Positions 53,833 to 61,703 of a stretch of 61,703 nt of DNA are shown in pieces. Position 1 is the first letter of the stretch, and each line of letters begins with the position of its first letter. The notes under the pieces were generated by a model. It saw only the letters and a list, made by a program, of their open reading frames with translations. It did not search any database and was not told the DNA's origin. The stretch lies in NCBI GenBank assembly GCA_029210725.1, contig JARGFM010000019.1:1-61703 (forward strand), given 5' to 3'. The translations under genes were made by a program, and so were the position numbers. Origin of the DNA: Bacteroidales bacterium. GTDB taxonomy: Bacteria; Bacteroidota; Bacteroidia; Bacteroidales; GCA-2748055.

Positions 53833-54237
53833 ATGGAAAAGTTAATTATTGAAGCAACGGATAATTCACCCCGGATCGTTCTCGATCCGGAAGCCAGGTA
53901 TTTCGAGTTCTCAGGTGAATCTCGGCCGGAAAACGTTCGTAAGTTTTATCTGCCCATCCTGGAGTGGATGGAGGATTATACATTCAGTCAGGAGAAACTT
54001 AAGGAAAATGAACGAAGCCCCGGCCTGTCGTGCCAGTTTAATTTTGAGTATTTTAACTCCACTTCTGCAAAGTATATCCTGGATATTTTCAAAGCTCTCA
54101 ATGCCATCAATGCTCTGGGTATAAAACTTAAGATCAAATGGTTATATGAAGAAGACGATGAAGATATGCTGGAGGTGGGCCAGGAGATGTCCAGAATGTC
54201 TAAGCTCCCTTTTGAATATATTAAAAGTGATACCTGA
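53833..54237 (+). CDS. siaC: SiaC family regulatory phosphoprotein (DUF1987)
   Basis: 134 residues. 'ITGESRPENVRKFYLPILEWM'-like N-terminus (here SGESRPENVRKFYLPILEWM) and the core 'LSCQFNFEYFNSTSAKYILDIFKALNA' define the family. The phosphorylation site in characterised SiaC is a Thr in the same FNxTS loop; here Ser76, Thr77 and Ser78 are candidates. Unphosphorylated SiaC in Pseudomonas activates the diguanylate cyclase SiaD; no such cyclase is in this window. It lies 3 bases after siaB and converges on siaA. Confidence 0.88.
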   Translation: MEKLIIEATDNSPRIVLDPEARYFEFSGESRPENVRKFYLPILEWMEDYTFSQEKLKENERSPGLSCQFNFEYFNSTSAKYILDIFKALNAINALGIKLKIKWLYEEDDEDMLEVGQEMSRMSKLPFEYIKSDT

Positions 54238-54248
54238 GTAATAACAAG

Positions 54249-56456
54249 CTAAATCTTTATTCCCATCACCACGATATCATCAATTTGTTCAACACTTCCC
54301 TGCCAAAGGGCCATTTTTTCCGCCAGGATCGCTTTTTGTTTCTCCATTGGTTGATCCTGAATCCGAAGCAGAAGTTTCCTGAAATTGACCGCCCTGAATG
54401 TTTTTCGCAGAGGGCCTCCCAGCTGATCCACGTATCCGTCTGAGAAAAGATAGAGAGAATCCCCCTTTCTTAACCGGATGGTATTACTGGTAAATGGGTC
54501 AGGCTCCTGATCATAGATCCCGATGGGCATCCTATCGGGACGAAAGTGCTCTAAGGCTCCGTCCCTGATCAGGTACAGGGGCCTGTTCGCTCCGGAATAC
54601 ACCATAGAATTGAGTTTCAGGTCGATCACGCAAAGGGCAATCTCTATACCATCCCGGGCCTCATCCCTGGATCCGGTCTGATGCATCGATGCAATTACCA
54701 CTTCCCGCAATTCTTCAAGAATCTTTCCTGGATTCAGGTCCACACTTCTGTTTACAATCTCATTCATAGAGGCTATCCCCAGCATACTCAGGAAGCCCCC
54801 CGGCACCCCATGCCCGGTGCAGTCGGCTACCGCAATCAGCAGTTTATGATCCTTTTCCCGGGCCCAGTAGTAGTCTCCGCTTACGATATCCCTGGGCTTG
54901 AACAGGATGAAGGAGTCGGAAAGATGTTGTTTTAAGAGGTGAACCGGAGGAAGTATGGCCGACTGGATCCTTTTGGCATAGTGAATACTGTCCAGAATTA
55001 ATTCTTTCTGTTTCGATATGGTGTCTCTTTGAAGAGTAGCCTGATTCAGCTGTGCTTCGATTTCTTCCTTTTGTGTTTCAATCTCCTCTTTCTGCTCCAC
55101 CACCTCCTGGGTTCTCTCTTTCACCTTCTTCTCCAGGTCCCTGTTCATGGCAGAGATGCTCTCCACGTGATTGTGAATCTTTTCAGTCATTTCATTGTAG
55201 CCTTCGGCCAGTTCTCCAAGCTCGTCGTTGGTGCGTACAATGGTAAACTGCTCCAGATCCCCTCCCCTGGTATTTCTTATATGGATCAGTAGCTCCTTCA
55301 AAGGCCAGCTGATGTCGCGATTGGTCCAACGGATAAATAGAAGGAGGTAAATAAAGGAAACCAGGATCCCGTTTCCGATTCCTACCAGCATCATGATAGA
55401 ATCTATGGCATTCACATAAAAAAACTTCTTATTTCCTTCTGCCGAAGGGCTGTCTTTCCCTATCCCCATAATATCACTCCAGGGACCGAACAGGATTTCC
55501 CGGTGATCGTCCGTGTAATGATCCAGCTCCAGCTCTTTAAGGGTAGTGATGCTTAGCACCAGGTACACCATCACCACCACTAGCGGCAGGAAGGTAGTCA
55601 TCCCGCTGGCCACCATAAGACGGTTCCTGATCTTTCCGCCCTTTTTCCGGAATATCTGTTTTCGTAATTCTTTTCCGGAATAGATATGATCGATATATTT
55701 GATATGGACCCGGTGCTTCTGCCAGTAATAAACAAAGAGAAACTCCAGAAGGGTAGCCACGATGGTCAGGTAGTGCAGCTGGATAAACATGCTTCTCTCC
55801 ACTTCCTTATCCAGGGTGACTTCTGAAACCAGGAAAATCAGGGAATAGATGATTACCACAATATTAGGCATGGTGACAATCAGACTGTTGACCAGGGGAA
55901 GTCTGAAGAGGCGCTTCTTGCAAAGGGCCAGGAGCTTCTGAGGAATTTCTTTCTTCCTTTGCCGCTTTTTGAAAAAACGTTTGAAAGGAGAATTATAGAG
56001 AAGTCCGGACAGGAGGCTCACGCCCAGCAGTATAAAAAGAAGAAAGAAGTAACGGGAAAAGGGCCCTTTCTCTGAAAACATACTCAGGCCTTTTTGTTCG
56101 TCGGGGTGTGGCCCTATCAGGATATCCTCTTCTGCAGCCAGGGAAGATGTATTGCCTCTGCTCTTTTCCTGTTGAACCGCTTTATCAACCAGTATATCAA
56201 TATCCCCCTGAATGGTCTTGTTCACCATGCTGTCGATATCCCCTTCGCTGAATCCGGGAATGCTGTCCATGGCAGACCGCAAAGAATCGGCATTTTCGGC
56301 GACCTGTCTGGTCCCACCGGCACGATTCTCGATAAAATCGGGCACATTCTGAAAAATAATAAACCCGATAAATGGAAATACCAGAAAGAAATAGAGCAGG
56401 ATGGAGGACAGGTATATCCTCAGTCCGTAAAATTTGGGAATGCTCTTTTGTTCCAT
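54249..56456 (-). CDS. siaA: SiaA-type membrane PP2C phosphatase with HAMP domain
   Basis: 735 residues. About six membrane helices in the N-terminal 380 residues with an exposed loop rich in Ser/Asp, then a HAMP domain ('RWTNRDISWPLKELLIHIRNTRGGDLEQFTIVRTNDELGELAEGYNEM'). A Glu-rich coiled coil and a SpoIIE/PP2C phosphatase domain follow with metal motifs 'KPRDIVSGDYYWAREKD', 'AVADCTGHGVPGGFLSMLG' and 'QIDDIVVMGIKI'. In the Sia system it dephosphorylates SiaC in response to an outside signal. Position opposite siaB-siaC, with 11 bases between the ends, supports this role. Confidence 0.87.
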   Translation of the reverse strand: MEQKSIPKFYGLRIYLSSILLYFFLVFPFIGFIIFQNVPDFIENRAGGTRQVAENADSLRSAMDSIPGFSEGDIDSMVNKTIQGDIDILVDKAVQQEKSRGNTSSLAAEEDILIGPHPDEQKGLSMFSEKGPFSRYFFLLFILLGVSLLSGLLYNSPFKRFFKKRQRKKEIPQKLLALCKKRLFRLPLVNSLIVTMPNIVVIIYSLIFLVSEVTLDKEVERSMFIQLHYLTIVATLLEFLFVYYWQKHRVHIKYIDHIYSGKELRKQIFRKKGGKIRNRLMVASGMTTFLPLVVVMVYLVLSITTLKELELDHYTDDHREILFGPWSDIMGIGKDSPSAEGNKKFFYVNAIDSIMMLVGIGNGILVSFIYLLLFIRWTNRDISWPLKELLIHIRNTRGGDLEQFTIVRTNDELGELAEGYNEMTEKIHNHVESISAMNRDLEKKVKERTQEVVEQKEEIETQKEEIEAQLNQATLQRDTISKQKELILDSIHYAKRIQSAILPPVHLLKQHLSDSFILFKPRDIVSGDYYWAREKDHKLLIAVADCTGHGVPGGFLSMLGIASMNEIVNRSVDLNPGKILEELREVVIASMHQTGSRDEARDGIEIALCVIDLKLNSMVYSGANRPLYLIRDGALEHFRPDRMPIGIYDQEPDPFTSNTIRLRKGDSLYLFSDGYVDQLGGPLRKTFRAVNFRKLLLRIQDQPMEKQKAILAEKMALWQGSVEQIDDIVVMGIKI

Positions 56457-56527
56457 TTTTCTTCCTTTCGGAGAAAAATAAAAGTAATGGAGATATTTAT
56501 GAAATCAAAAGTAAGTTGTCCTTTATG

Positions 56528-57580
56528 CTAGACATTGTTGCCCGACCACTCCTCCGGCCAGTCGGATAGTCCTTTATAAAATAGCAGATGTTCAAAATGG
56601 GGCTTAACCTTATCCTCAATGGCCAGCATCTCATCAGCCGTAAGGGGCTCAAATTCCCTGGCGATCTGCAGGTTTTCTTCCAGTTCTGCAATTTTGTCAA
56701 TCCCCACGATGATCGTGCTGACCGGAAGGGACATGGTATAAGTCATGGCCTCTTTCATGGTGAGAATGCCTCCATGGGAGAAGATCCGGTCACGGGCCGG
56801 AATTTTCATCCCGATGATTCCCATATTTTTTTCCACTGCCGTGGGAAGCAGTTTTTCTATATAGGGATTGAAATGCTTATCAGCAGCATTCAGGGCCATC
56901 AGTACGGCATCGAAAGGATAGCGGTCTACCAGTTCCTTCATGGGATCGGGATCGGCATGGCCAGTGATGCCCAGGAAACGGACTACCCCCTCCTCCTGTG
57001 CCTGGATGAGGGCCTTCATGCATCCCTCATCTGAGAATATATAATCGATGTCTTCATCCCCACCCGGTTTAATGTTGTGTATCTGCCAGAGGTCGATCTT
57101 ATCGGTCTGCAGGTTCTTCAGAGAACTTTCCAGATGCCGTTTGGCCCCGTCATAACTCCGGTCATGGGTCTTGGTGGCCAGGAAGACCTCGCTGCGGCGG
57201 GTCTTCATCACCTCGCCCACATGCCGTTCGCTGGTGCCCCTCAGGTGGTCTCCCTCACTGCTGTTCCCGTCCATGCCATACCAGGCCGAGGTATCGATGT
57301 AGTTAATGCCCAGATCAATGCACTTATTGACAATGGCTATGGCCTGCTCCTTCATACCCACCTGTTCCACGGTGGCCTGGGCCCCCAGGCTGTAAATACC
57401 CACCGTCTCCCCGGTGGCGCCAAAGGGTCGCTGTGGGATCTTTAGCAGGGATCCGGAGCCGCTCCCCGAGGTAGTGCAGGACTGGAGGCTGCCCAGCAAG
57501 GGTGCCATTCCCATGGCAGAAGTGCCGGCGATCAGTTTTCTTAAGAATTCTCTTCGGGTGTTGTCAAGCTGAAGTCTCAT
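56528..57580 (-). CDS. Tat-exported aldo/keto reductase
   Basis: 350 residues. The N-terminus carries a twin-arginine signal (TRREFLRKLIAGTSAMG), then a Cys in 'GSLQSCTTSG'. The TIM-barrel enzyme shows 'NYIDTSAWYG' (catalytic Asp and Tyr), 'FLATKTHDRSYDGAKRHLESSLKNLQTDKIDLWQIHNI' (Lys and His) and the C-terminal NADPH region. Tat export of a cofactor-loaded oxidoreductase is common in Bacteroidota. The substrate is unknown. Confidence 0.86.
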   Translation of the reverse strand: MRLQLDNTRREFLRKLIAGTSAMGMAPLLGSLQSCTTSGSGSGSLLKIPQRPFGATGETVGIYSLGAQATVEQVGMKEQAIAIVNKCIDLGINYIDTSAWYGMDGNSSEGDHLRGTSERHVGEVMKTRRSEVFLATKTHDRSYDGAKRHLESSLKNLQTDKIDLWQIHNIKPGGDEDIDYIFSDEGCMKALIQAQEEGVVRFLGITGHADPDPMKELVDRYPFDAVLMALNAADKHFNPYIEKLLPTAVEKNMGIIGMKIPARDRIFSHGGILTMKEAMTYTMSLPVSTIIVGIDKIAELEENLQIAREFEPLTADEMLAIEDKVKPHFEHLLFYKGLSDWPEEWSGNNV

Positions 57581-57655
57581 GGCTGGTTTATTTTTAGTTT
57601 GTTCTTTTATTTTTGCAATATAACACCTTAAATCCTAACAGTCAATAGGACGAGC

Positions 57656-59431
57656 TTACCAATGTTTTGGCGGAGGCAGGTTCATGCTGTCCAGGAGTAC
57701 AATAAGCCTGGGATCGTCTATTTTGAAAGGTTCCTTTGAAAATATGTTCATCCCGACATAGGGGATATTGGCATCCTGGTCCTCATAAGCCTTTTCCATC
57801 CAATCCATGGCTAAGGAAGGATTACCTGCAGCTGCATATACCAAAGCTAAATCAAAAGGCCTTACCTGGCCGGTATTTAAATAATCCCTGGCCAGCAGGT
57901 TTACGGCTGCTTTAAAACCTTCCTTTTCATATAAATTTAAAATGTCCTGACTGGCTTGTTTGTCGATGGACAGGGCGCTTGTCCAGGCCTCAAGTGCTTT
58001 AACAAATTCCTCCTTATATAAATATGCTACGTATAATCCCGACAGGGCGGCACCATTGCCCGGAGCAAGCGACAGGGCCTGTTCTCCCAGCTCAATGGCT
58101 TTTTCGGACTCTCCGGTAAATGACAGGGTCATGGAGGATAAACCCAGAACCATGGGATTCATGGGATCCAGGTCTATCGCGATGCTGGCCTGTGCTTTGG
58201 CTTCTTCATCCCTTTTCAGTATCATTAAGAGATGAGCATAATACAAATGGCTCAAGGCATCATTCGGATTGATTTCCAATACGGATAAAAATTCGTTTTC
58301 ACCCTTCTCCCAGTTAAATTCTGTCCAGACACTGGCCAGGGCGCTGACATATAGAACAAATGCAGAATTGGGATCCAGCTTTGAAGCTTTCTCAAGATTC
58401 TCGTATATTCTAGGTATGGTGATGGATGGCGGAGCAAACCCGTACTGCCTGATGGCACCCCAGTAATAAGCCACTCCTGCATATGGCTCGGCCCATCCGG
58501 GATCAGTGGCAATAGCTTTATTAAAATAATCCAGGGCCAGTTGGATGGATTCACCTGTAAAAAGCTCCCAGTTATACAGGCCTTTCAGATAATAATCGTA
58601 TGCTTCGCTGTTGACGGACCTGGCACTGGCCATTAGTTGCACTTCTCCCGGGGTGAGCTGTACCTTGACTTCATTGGCAATCTGTTTGCATACCCGGTTA
58701 TAGAGGCTCATGATCTTACTTTTTTCCTCCGTATATTCACCAATCCAGAGCTGTTTTTCCTCGGGAAAAGAGGAGATCACCCTGATCTGAATGCATACAC
58801 TGTCGCCGTAACACATCACAGTGGGTTCAACCACTGCATCCGCATTTAGCTTTGAGGCCATTTCCGGGAGAGCCATATCCATATTTTTATACATGCTGGC
58901 CGTGGTTTTTGAAATAACCCGCAATCCACTGATCTTTCCCATATCTCCGATGAGCGATGAGTGCATTCCGGCTGCCACATAATCAAGCTGATCATCGCCG
59001 GTAAAATTATCAAAGGGCAGCACCAGAAGGGACTGGATATCTCCTGCCCGGAGGGTGTTTTTCGGACCAAGTAAATTGAAGATGATCAAAGCCACGATGA
59101 CCACCAGGCTGACGTAGGTGGCCGCCTTCCAGGCCCGGGATTTGGCCGGTTTTTCTCTCCTGGAGAGCTCTGAAAGGGGTTTCGTCCTTTCCATTCCTCC
59201 CGGCGTAATGTCGAAGACCCAGGCGATGATCAAATTGACTATAGCTCCCAGTATCAGTAGCCAGAGGACCAGGTCGATGGTCCAGTCCGGAAACCCCCAA
59301 CGAGGGAAAATAATAGTTGCCGCTTCAAGAATAATGAATGCAGAGCCGGCATAGATGGCCAGGGAACGCAATACTTTACGTCTGAGCACTTCGGTCCAGA
59401 AGCGGGAAAACGGTCTTGGTGACCGGGGCAT
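57656..59431 (-). CDS. Membrane protein with TolB-like domain and TPR repeats
   Basis: 591 residues. Three helices near the N-terminus ('VLRSLAIYAGSAFIILEAATIIF', 'IDLVLWLLILGAIVNLIIAWVF', 'AATYVSLVVIVALIIFNLL'), a TolB/FlgO-like domain ('SLLVLPFDNFTGDDQLDYVAAGMHSSLIGDMGKISGLRVISKT'), then about eight TPR repeats ('ALDYFNKAIATDPGWAEPYAGVAYYW' is one). Related proteins often carry a LytTR, adenylate cyclase or HTH domain in front; here that part is missing, leaving only the membrane anchor. Probable scaffold or regulator; no partner is known. Confidence 0.78.
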   Translation of the reverse strand: MPRSPRPFSRFWTEVLRRKVLRSLAIYAGSAFIILEAATIIFPRWGFPDWTIDLVLWLLILGAIVNLIIAWVFDITPGGMERTKPLSELSRREKPAKSRAWKAATYVSLVVIVALIIFNLLGPKNTLRAGDIQSLLVLPFDNFTGDDQLDYVAAGMHSSLIGDMGKISGLRVISKTTASMYKNMDMALPEMASKLNADAVVEPTVMCYGDSVCIQIRVISSFPEEKQLWIGEYTEEKSKIMSLYNRVCKQIANEVKVQLTPGEVQLMASARSVNSEAYDYYLKGLYNWELFTGESIQLALDYFNKAIATDPGWAEPYAGVAYYWGAIRQYGFAPPSITIPRIYENLEKASKLDPNSAFVLYVSALASVWTEFNWEKGENEFLSVLEINPNDALSHLYYAHLLMILKRDEEAKAQASIAIDLDPMNPMVLGLSSMTLSFTGESEKAIELGEQALSLAPGNGAALSGLYVAYLYKEEFVKALEAWTSALSIDKQASQDILNLYEKEGFKAAVNLLARDYLNTGQVRPFDLALVYAAAGNPSLAMDWMEKAYEDQDANIPYVGMNIFSKEPFKIDDPRLIVLLDSMNLPPPKHW

Positions 59432-59594
59432 GTTGGGTATAGCTTGTTTGATGCAATTTACGGTCTTCAGCCATTCAAGTCAAGTGGGGTTTGTCCTTGT
59501 TAAGCGGGCAGACTTTCCGAGCTGTATCAAACTGATTGACCCACTACAGAGGCAGGATTGTTGCCAGTTGGCTCCATTTGAATTACGCGAGCGC

Positions 59595-59618
59595 ATTCCC
59601 CGTAGCTCTGCTGCGGGG
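59595..59618. repeat. REP-like palindrome, copy A
   Basis: CCCCGTAGC and GCTGCGGGG pair as a 9-bp stem around TCT (59598-59618), with AAT at one end. On the minus strand it reads as a copy of the element at 59654-59677, same orientation, differing by paired changes that keep the stem. Confidence 0.6.
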
Positions 59619-59631
59619 TAAGCGAGCACAT

Positions 59632-61506
59632 TTAAAATAAACAATTAATCGATGATTCCTCGCAGCTTGCTGCGAGGAGAATCAATACCTCTTCCACACT
59701 GGAAAGTGCTTTGGCCAAATCGCCCGGATAAAAACGGATGCAAAAGTGGGCCACATCCCGTTCATTGCGGATCTGCAGATTTCCCATGGGAGTATAGAGG
59801 TCCTCGAAATGAAAATTCTTGAAGGCTCCCACCACCTGGCTTCCAAAAATCTCCCGGCTTTCCGCGGAATCCCAGCCTCCCAGATCGTCGAGCAAAGATT
59901 GGTTGATCAGGCATACCCGGTCAGATTCGGCGGGAAAAAAATTGCGTCCATAGATCAGTTCCAGTTCAAAGGTTTCCAGAAAGCGGTAGTCGGCAGAAAT
60001 TTGAGAAGCGGCCGCCTGATCACTGATTGAATTGTTCCAGATAGTCCCCGGGGTTCCCATGGAAGTACAGCAGCTTTTCACCATGGCCAGGGAGGAAATT
60101 TCCTCCATCATGGCAGGCGCTTTGTCTTCGATGCGAGGGTGCACCAAGAGGCGGACCAGCAGTTCGGTGCTAAAACCCAGATCCTTATCCTGGACATACC
60201 TGAGTTGTTTGACCAGGGTGATCAAAGAAATGACCAGGGCCATCAGGACCGTGAACTGGACAATGGTAAGCAGGCGGCGAATATCGAAGCTCCGCCTGCC
60301 GGGACGAGTCTGTTTGAGCAACAGTTCCCGGGGTTGCAGCCTGAGGATGGCCAGGGCCGGATAAATTCCTGAAATGACAGCCACTGCAGGCAATCCAAGC
60401 AGTATCAGCAACAGGGTAAGGGGATCCTTCAGGACCATCAAAAGATCAATTTCTTTCCCGAGGATGCTGCCCAACACGGGCTTCAGGAAGATGGCCAGCA
60501 CAAAGGCGAGCAAGAGAGCCAGCACCACCTGGAAAAAAGCTTCCCGGATAAACTGCCGGATCAGCAACGGGCGATCCGCGCCAAAAACCTGCTTGACAAC
60601 CAGTTCGTGCAGTCTTCCGGTACTCTGGGCAATGGTCAGGTTGATGTAATTGAATACAGCCAGGACCAGAATGATGAGGCTCAGCCAGCCAAGGAGGTTT
60701 AAAAGTTTTACATTGGCGTGCTGCAGGCCGTCCCCCTGGGTAAGGATATCAAAATAGGCATCCCTGAATGGATGCAGGGAATATTCCCGCCCTTCACGCC
60801 AGTCCATGTAAGGATGTATCAGGGCTGTCAGGGTGTCCTGCAGGAACTCTGGTCCGTTTCCCGGATGAAACTTCAGGAAGATGTTATACAGGTAGGCTTG
60901 TTTGTCGTTGTACCCGGTCAGGCTGTAAGTAATCCGGAGATCTGCGCTGCAAAACAAATCCCCCTGCAGCGAGCTCTTCTCCGGGAAGTCCTGCACCACG
61001 GCCACTACCTCCACATGGAGTTCATGGGATACATTCAGGACCTGACCGATCGGATTCTCTTACCCAAAGATCTTCCGGGCAGCACTCCGGGTCAGAACAG
61101 CCTGATGAGGATCGCGGAATAAATGATCTCTTTGTCCGGACAGCACCGGAAGGGAGAAAACCCGGAAGAAGCCTGAATCGGTATGCACCACCCGCATGTC
61201 AAAATTTTGTTCCTTATACAGCACTGGAGATGGATTAATTAACACTTTGGTGGCAGCACTTACCTGGGGGAACTCGCTCAGCAGTTTGTCGCGGGACTGT
61301 TCAGGGATGCGGGAAAAATGATCGTTGGTCAGGATCCGGTAGATTTTTCCCACTTCAGGAATGGATGAATCGTATTGTTTTTCGGAGCGGATAAAGGAGA
61401 GCAGCAATACCACCACAGCCAGACTCAGCGAAAACCCACCAATGGAGATCAGGGAAAATACTTTGTTCCTGCTCAGGGACCGGTAATAGAGTTTGAGGGT
61501 TTTCAT
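59632..61506 (-). pseudogene. MacB/FtsX-type ABC transporter permease, inactivated
   Basis: The N-terminal part (61506 to 61060) has the first membrane helix and start of the periplasmic MacB-like domain, and ends in 'AARKIFG' at a TAA stop. The same frame continues without shift as 'ENPIGQVLNVSHELHVEVVAVVQDFP' and the permease helices to 59632. The usual homologue reads KxFG-x-ENPIGK here, so the TAA (61060-61062) replaces a single codon. The 3' end is also wrong: after 'SVEEVLI' the reading frame enters the REP-like palindrome and stops, leaving about 625 of the usual near-800 residues. The second permease half is gone. Readthrough of the stop would not restore it. Confidence 0.8.
59654..59683. 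repeat. REP-like palindrome, copy B
   Basis: TCCTCGCAGC and GCTGCGAGGA form a 10-bp stem around TT, and GAT/ATC adds three more pairs after a 2-base bulge. Its minus-strand form CCTCGCAGCAAGCTGCGAGG matches copy A closely. It overlaps the 3' end of the permease pseudogene and supplies its last codons. Confidence 0.65.
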
Positions 61507-61638
61507 TGGCTAAGCATAAAGTTATAATATCCGGGAACTCTTAATGAAGATTCAAGTATATTTTTTTGGAATCGGGTGTTCTTTGTATTAACTTATTAAG
61601 CTAAAATTCAAATATTTGGACAAATGAAAGGCTATAGT

Positions 61639-61703
61639 TTAATTTTGCGTTGTTGATTTGATCAATTCTTCATACCCTTGAGCAATCAGCTTGTACCTGT
61701 TGC
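61639..61703 (-). CDS. Possible 3' end of a minus-strand gene
   Basis: The last bases of the window read on the minus strand as 'NRYKLIAQGYEELIKSTTQN' and a TAA stop, a plausible protein tail. Only 20 codons are visible, so no family can be named. The 132-base stretch between this and the pseudogene start holds nothing I recognise. Confidence 0.3.
   Translation of the reverse strand, partial: NRYKLIAQGYEELIKSTTQN

Noticed and set aside
53317-54237. RsbW/RsbV-type anti-sigma pair
   Set aside because: The first protein has a GHKL fold, but the second matches the SiaC (DUF1987) family, not a STAS anti-anti-sigma factor, and no sigma factor is adjacent.
59432-59594. A gene or intact insertion sequence in the gap before the permease
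   Set aside because: No frame gives a protein-like product and there is no transposase; only the repeats beside it are recognisable.
61014-61062. Frameshift in the permease gene
   Set aside because: The distance from the TAA to the next start is an exact multiple of three and the codons between read as family sequence, so it is an in-frame stop.

Overview
The window comes from a Bacteroidota chromosome, most likely a member of the Bacteroidales or a relative. Markers are a fused LpxC-FabZ protein, the giant type IX secretion (T9SS) protein SprA, a secreted protein with a T9SS type A sorting domain, promoters of the TTTG / TAnnTTTG type, and the sprA-gcvH and rimP-nusA-infB neighbourhoods. 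It is almost fully coding: no gap without a gene exceeds 300 bases, and I see no tRNA, rRNA, CRISPR array, prophage or intact insertion sequence. Most of it is core chromosome. The accessory parts lie at 0-15 kb and 44-61 kb.

0-4 kb: a small STAS-like protein, a stand-alone acyltransferase domain coupled to a GH43 lipoprotein, and a secreted PQQ-type beta-propeller. 4.0-8.6 kb: a MarR regulator followed by an apparent lysine 2,3-aminomutase / beta-lysine acetyltransferase operon (N-epsilon-acetyl-beta-lysine, a compatible solute). It also carries two unnamed small proteins (one with four Cys, one winged-helix-like) and a sodium:solute symporter. 8.6-16.7 kb: assorted proteins, including a UroD-family protein, DUF3788, a T9SS cargo propeller, a DUF1593 protein, a DUF5916 protein that seems C-terminally truncated, and DUF4252.

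16.7-23.2 kb (minus strand): SUF iron-sulfur assembly, sufB-C-D-S-E, then a MIP18/DUF59 protein and the Fe-S enzyme QueG in one tight run. thiL diverges from sufB. 24.4-28.9 kb (minus strand): lipid A genes lpxD, lpxC-fabZ and lpxA behind an HD-domain hydrolase gene. 29.0-42.2 kb (plus strand): rimP-nusA-infB behind a clear promoter and leader hairpin, then ruvA-sprA (overlapping stop and start) and gcvH.

42.2-50.1 kb: a possible lipoprotein remnant, pdxA, an M17 aminopeptidase overlapping an orphan 7TMR-DISM histidine kinase, an NTF2-like lipoprotein, a class II superoxide reductase and an ABC-2 exporter pair. 50.1-56.5 kb: an ABCG-type transporter with a TerB-like N-terminus, divergent from siaB-siaC, which converges on siaA. 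This is a complete SiaABC phospho-switch with no SiaD in view. 56.5-61.7 kb: a Tat-exported aldo/keto reductase, a membrane TPR protein, and a MacB/FtsX-like permease pseudogene with an in-frame stop and a 3' end that runs into REP-like palindromes.

All calls come from reading motifs, gene order and spacing by eye. No database search was possible.
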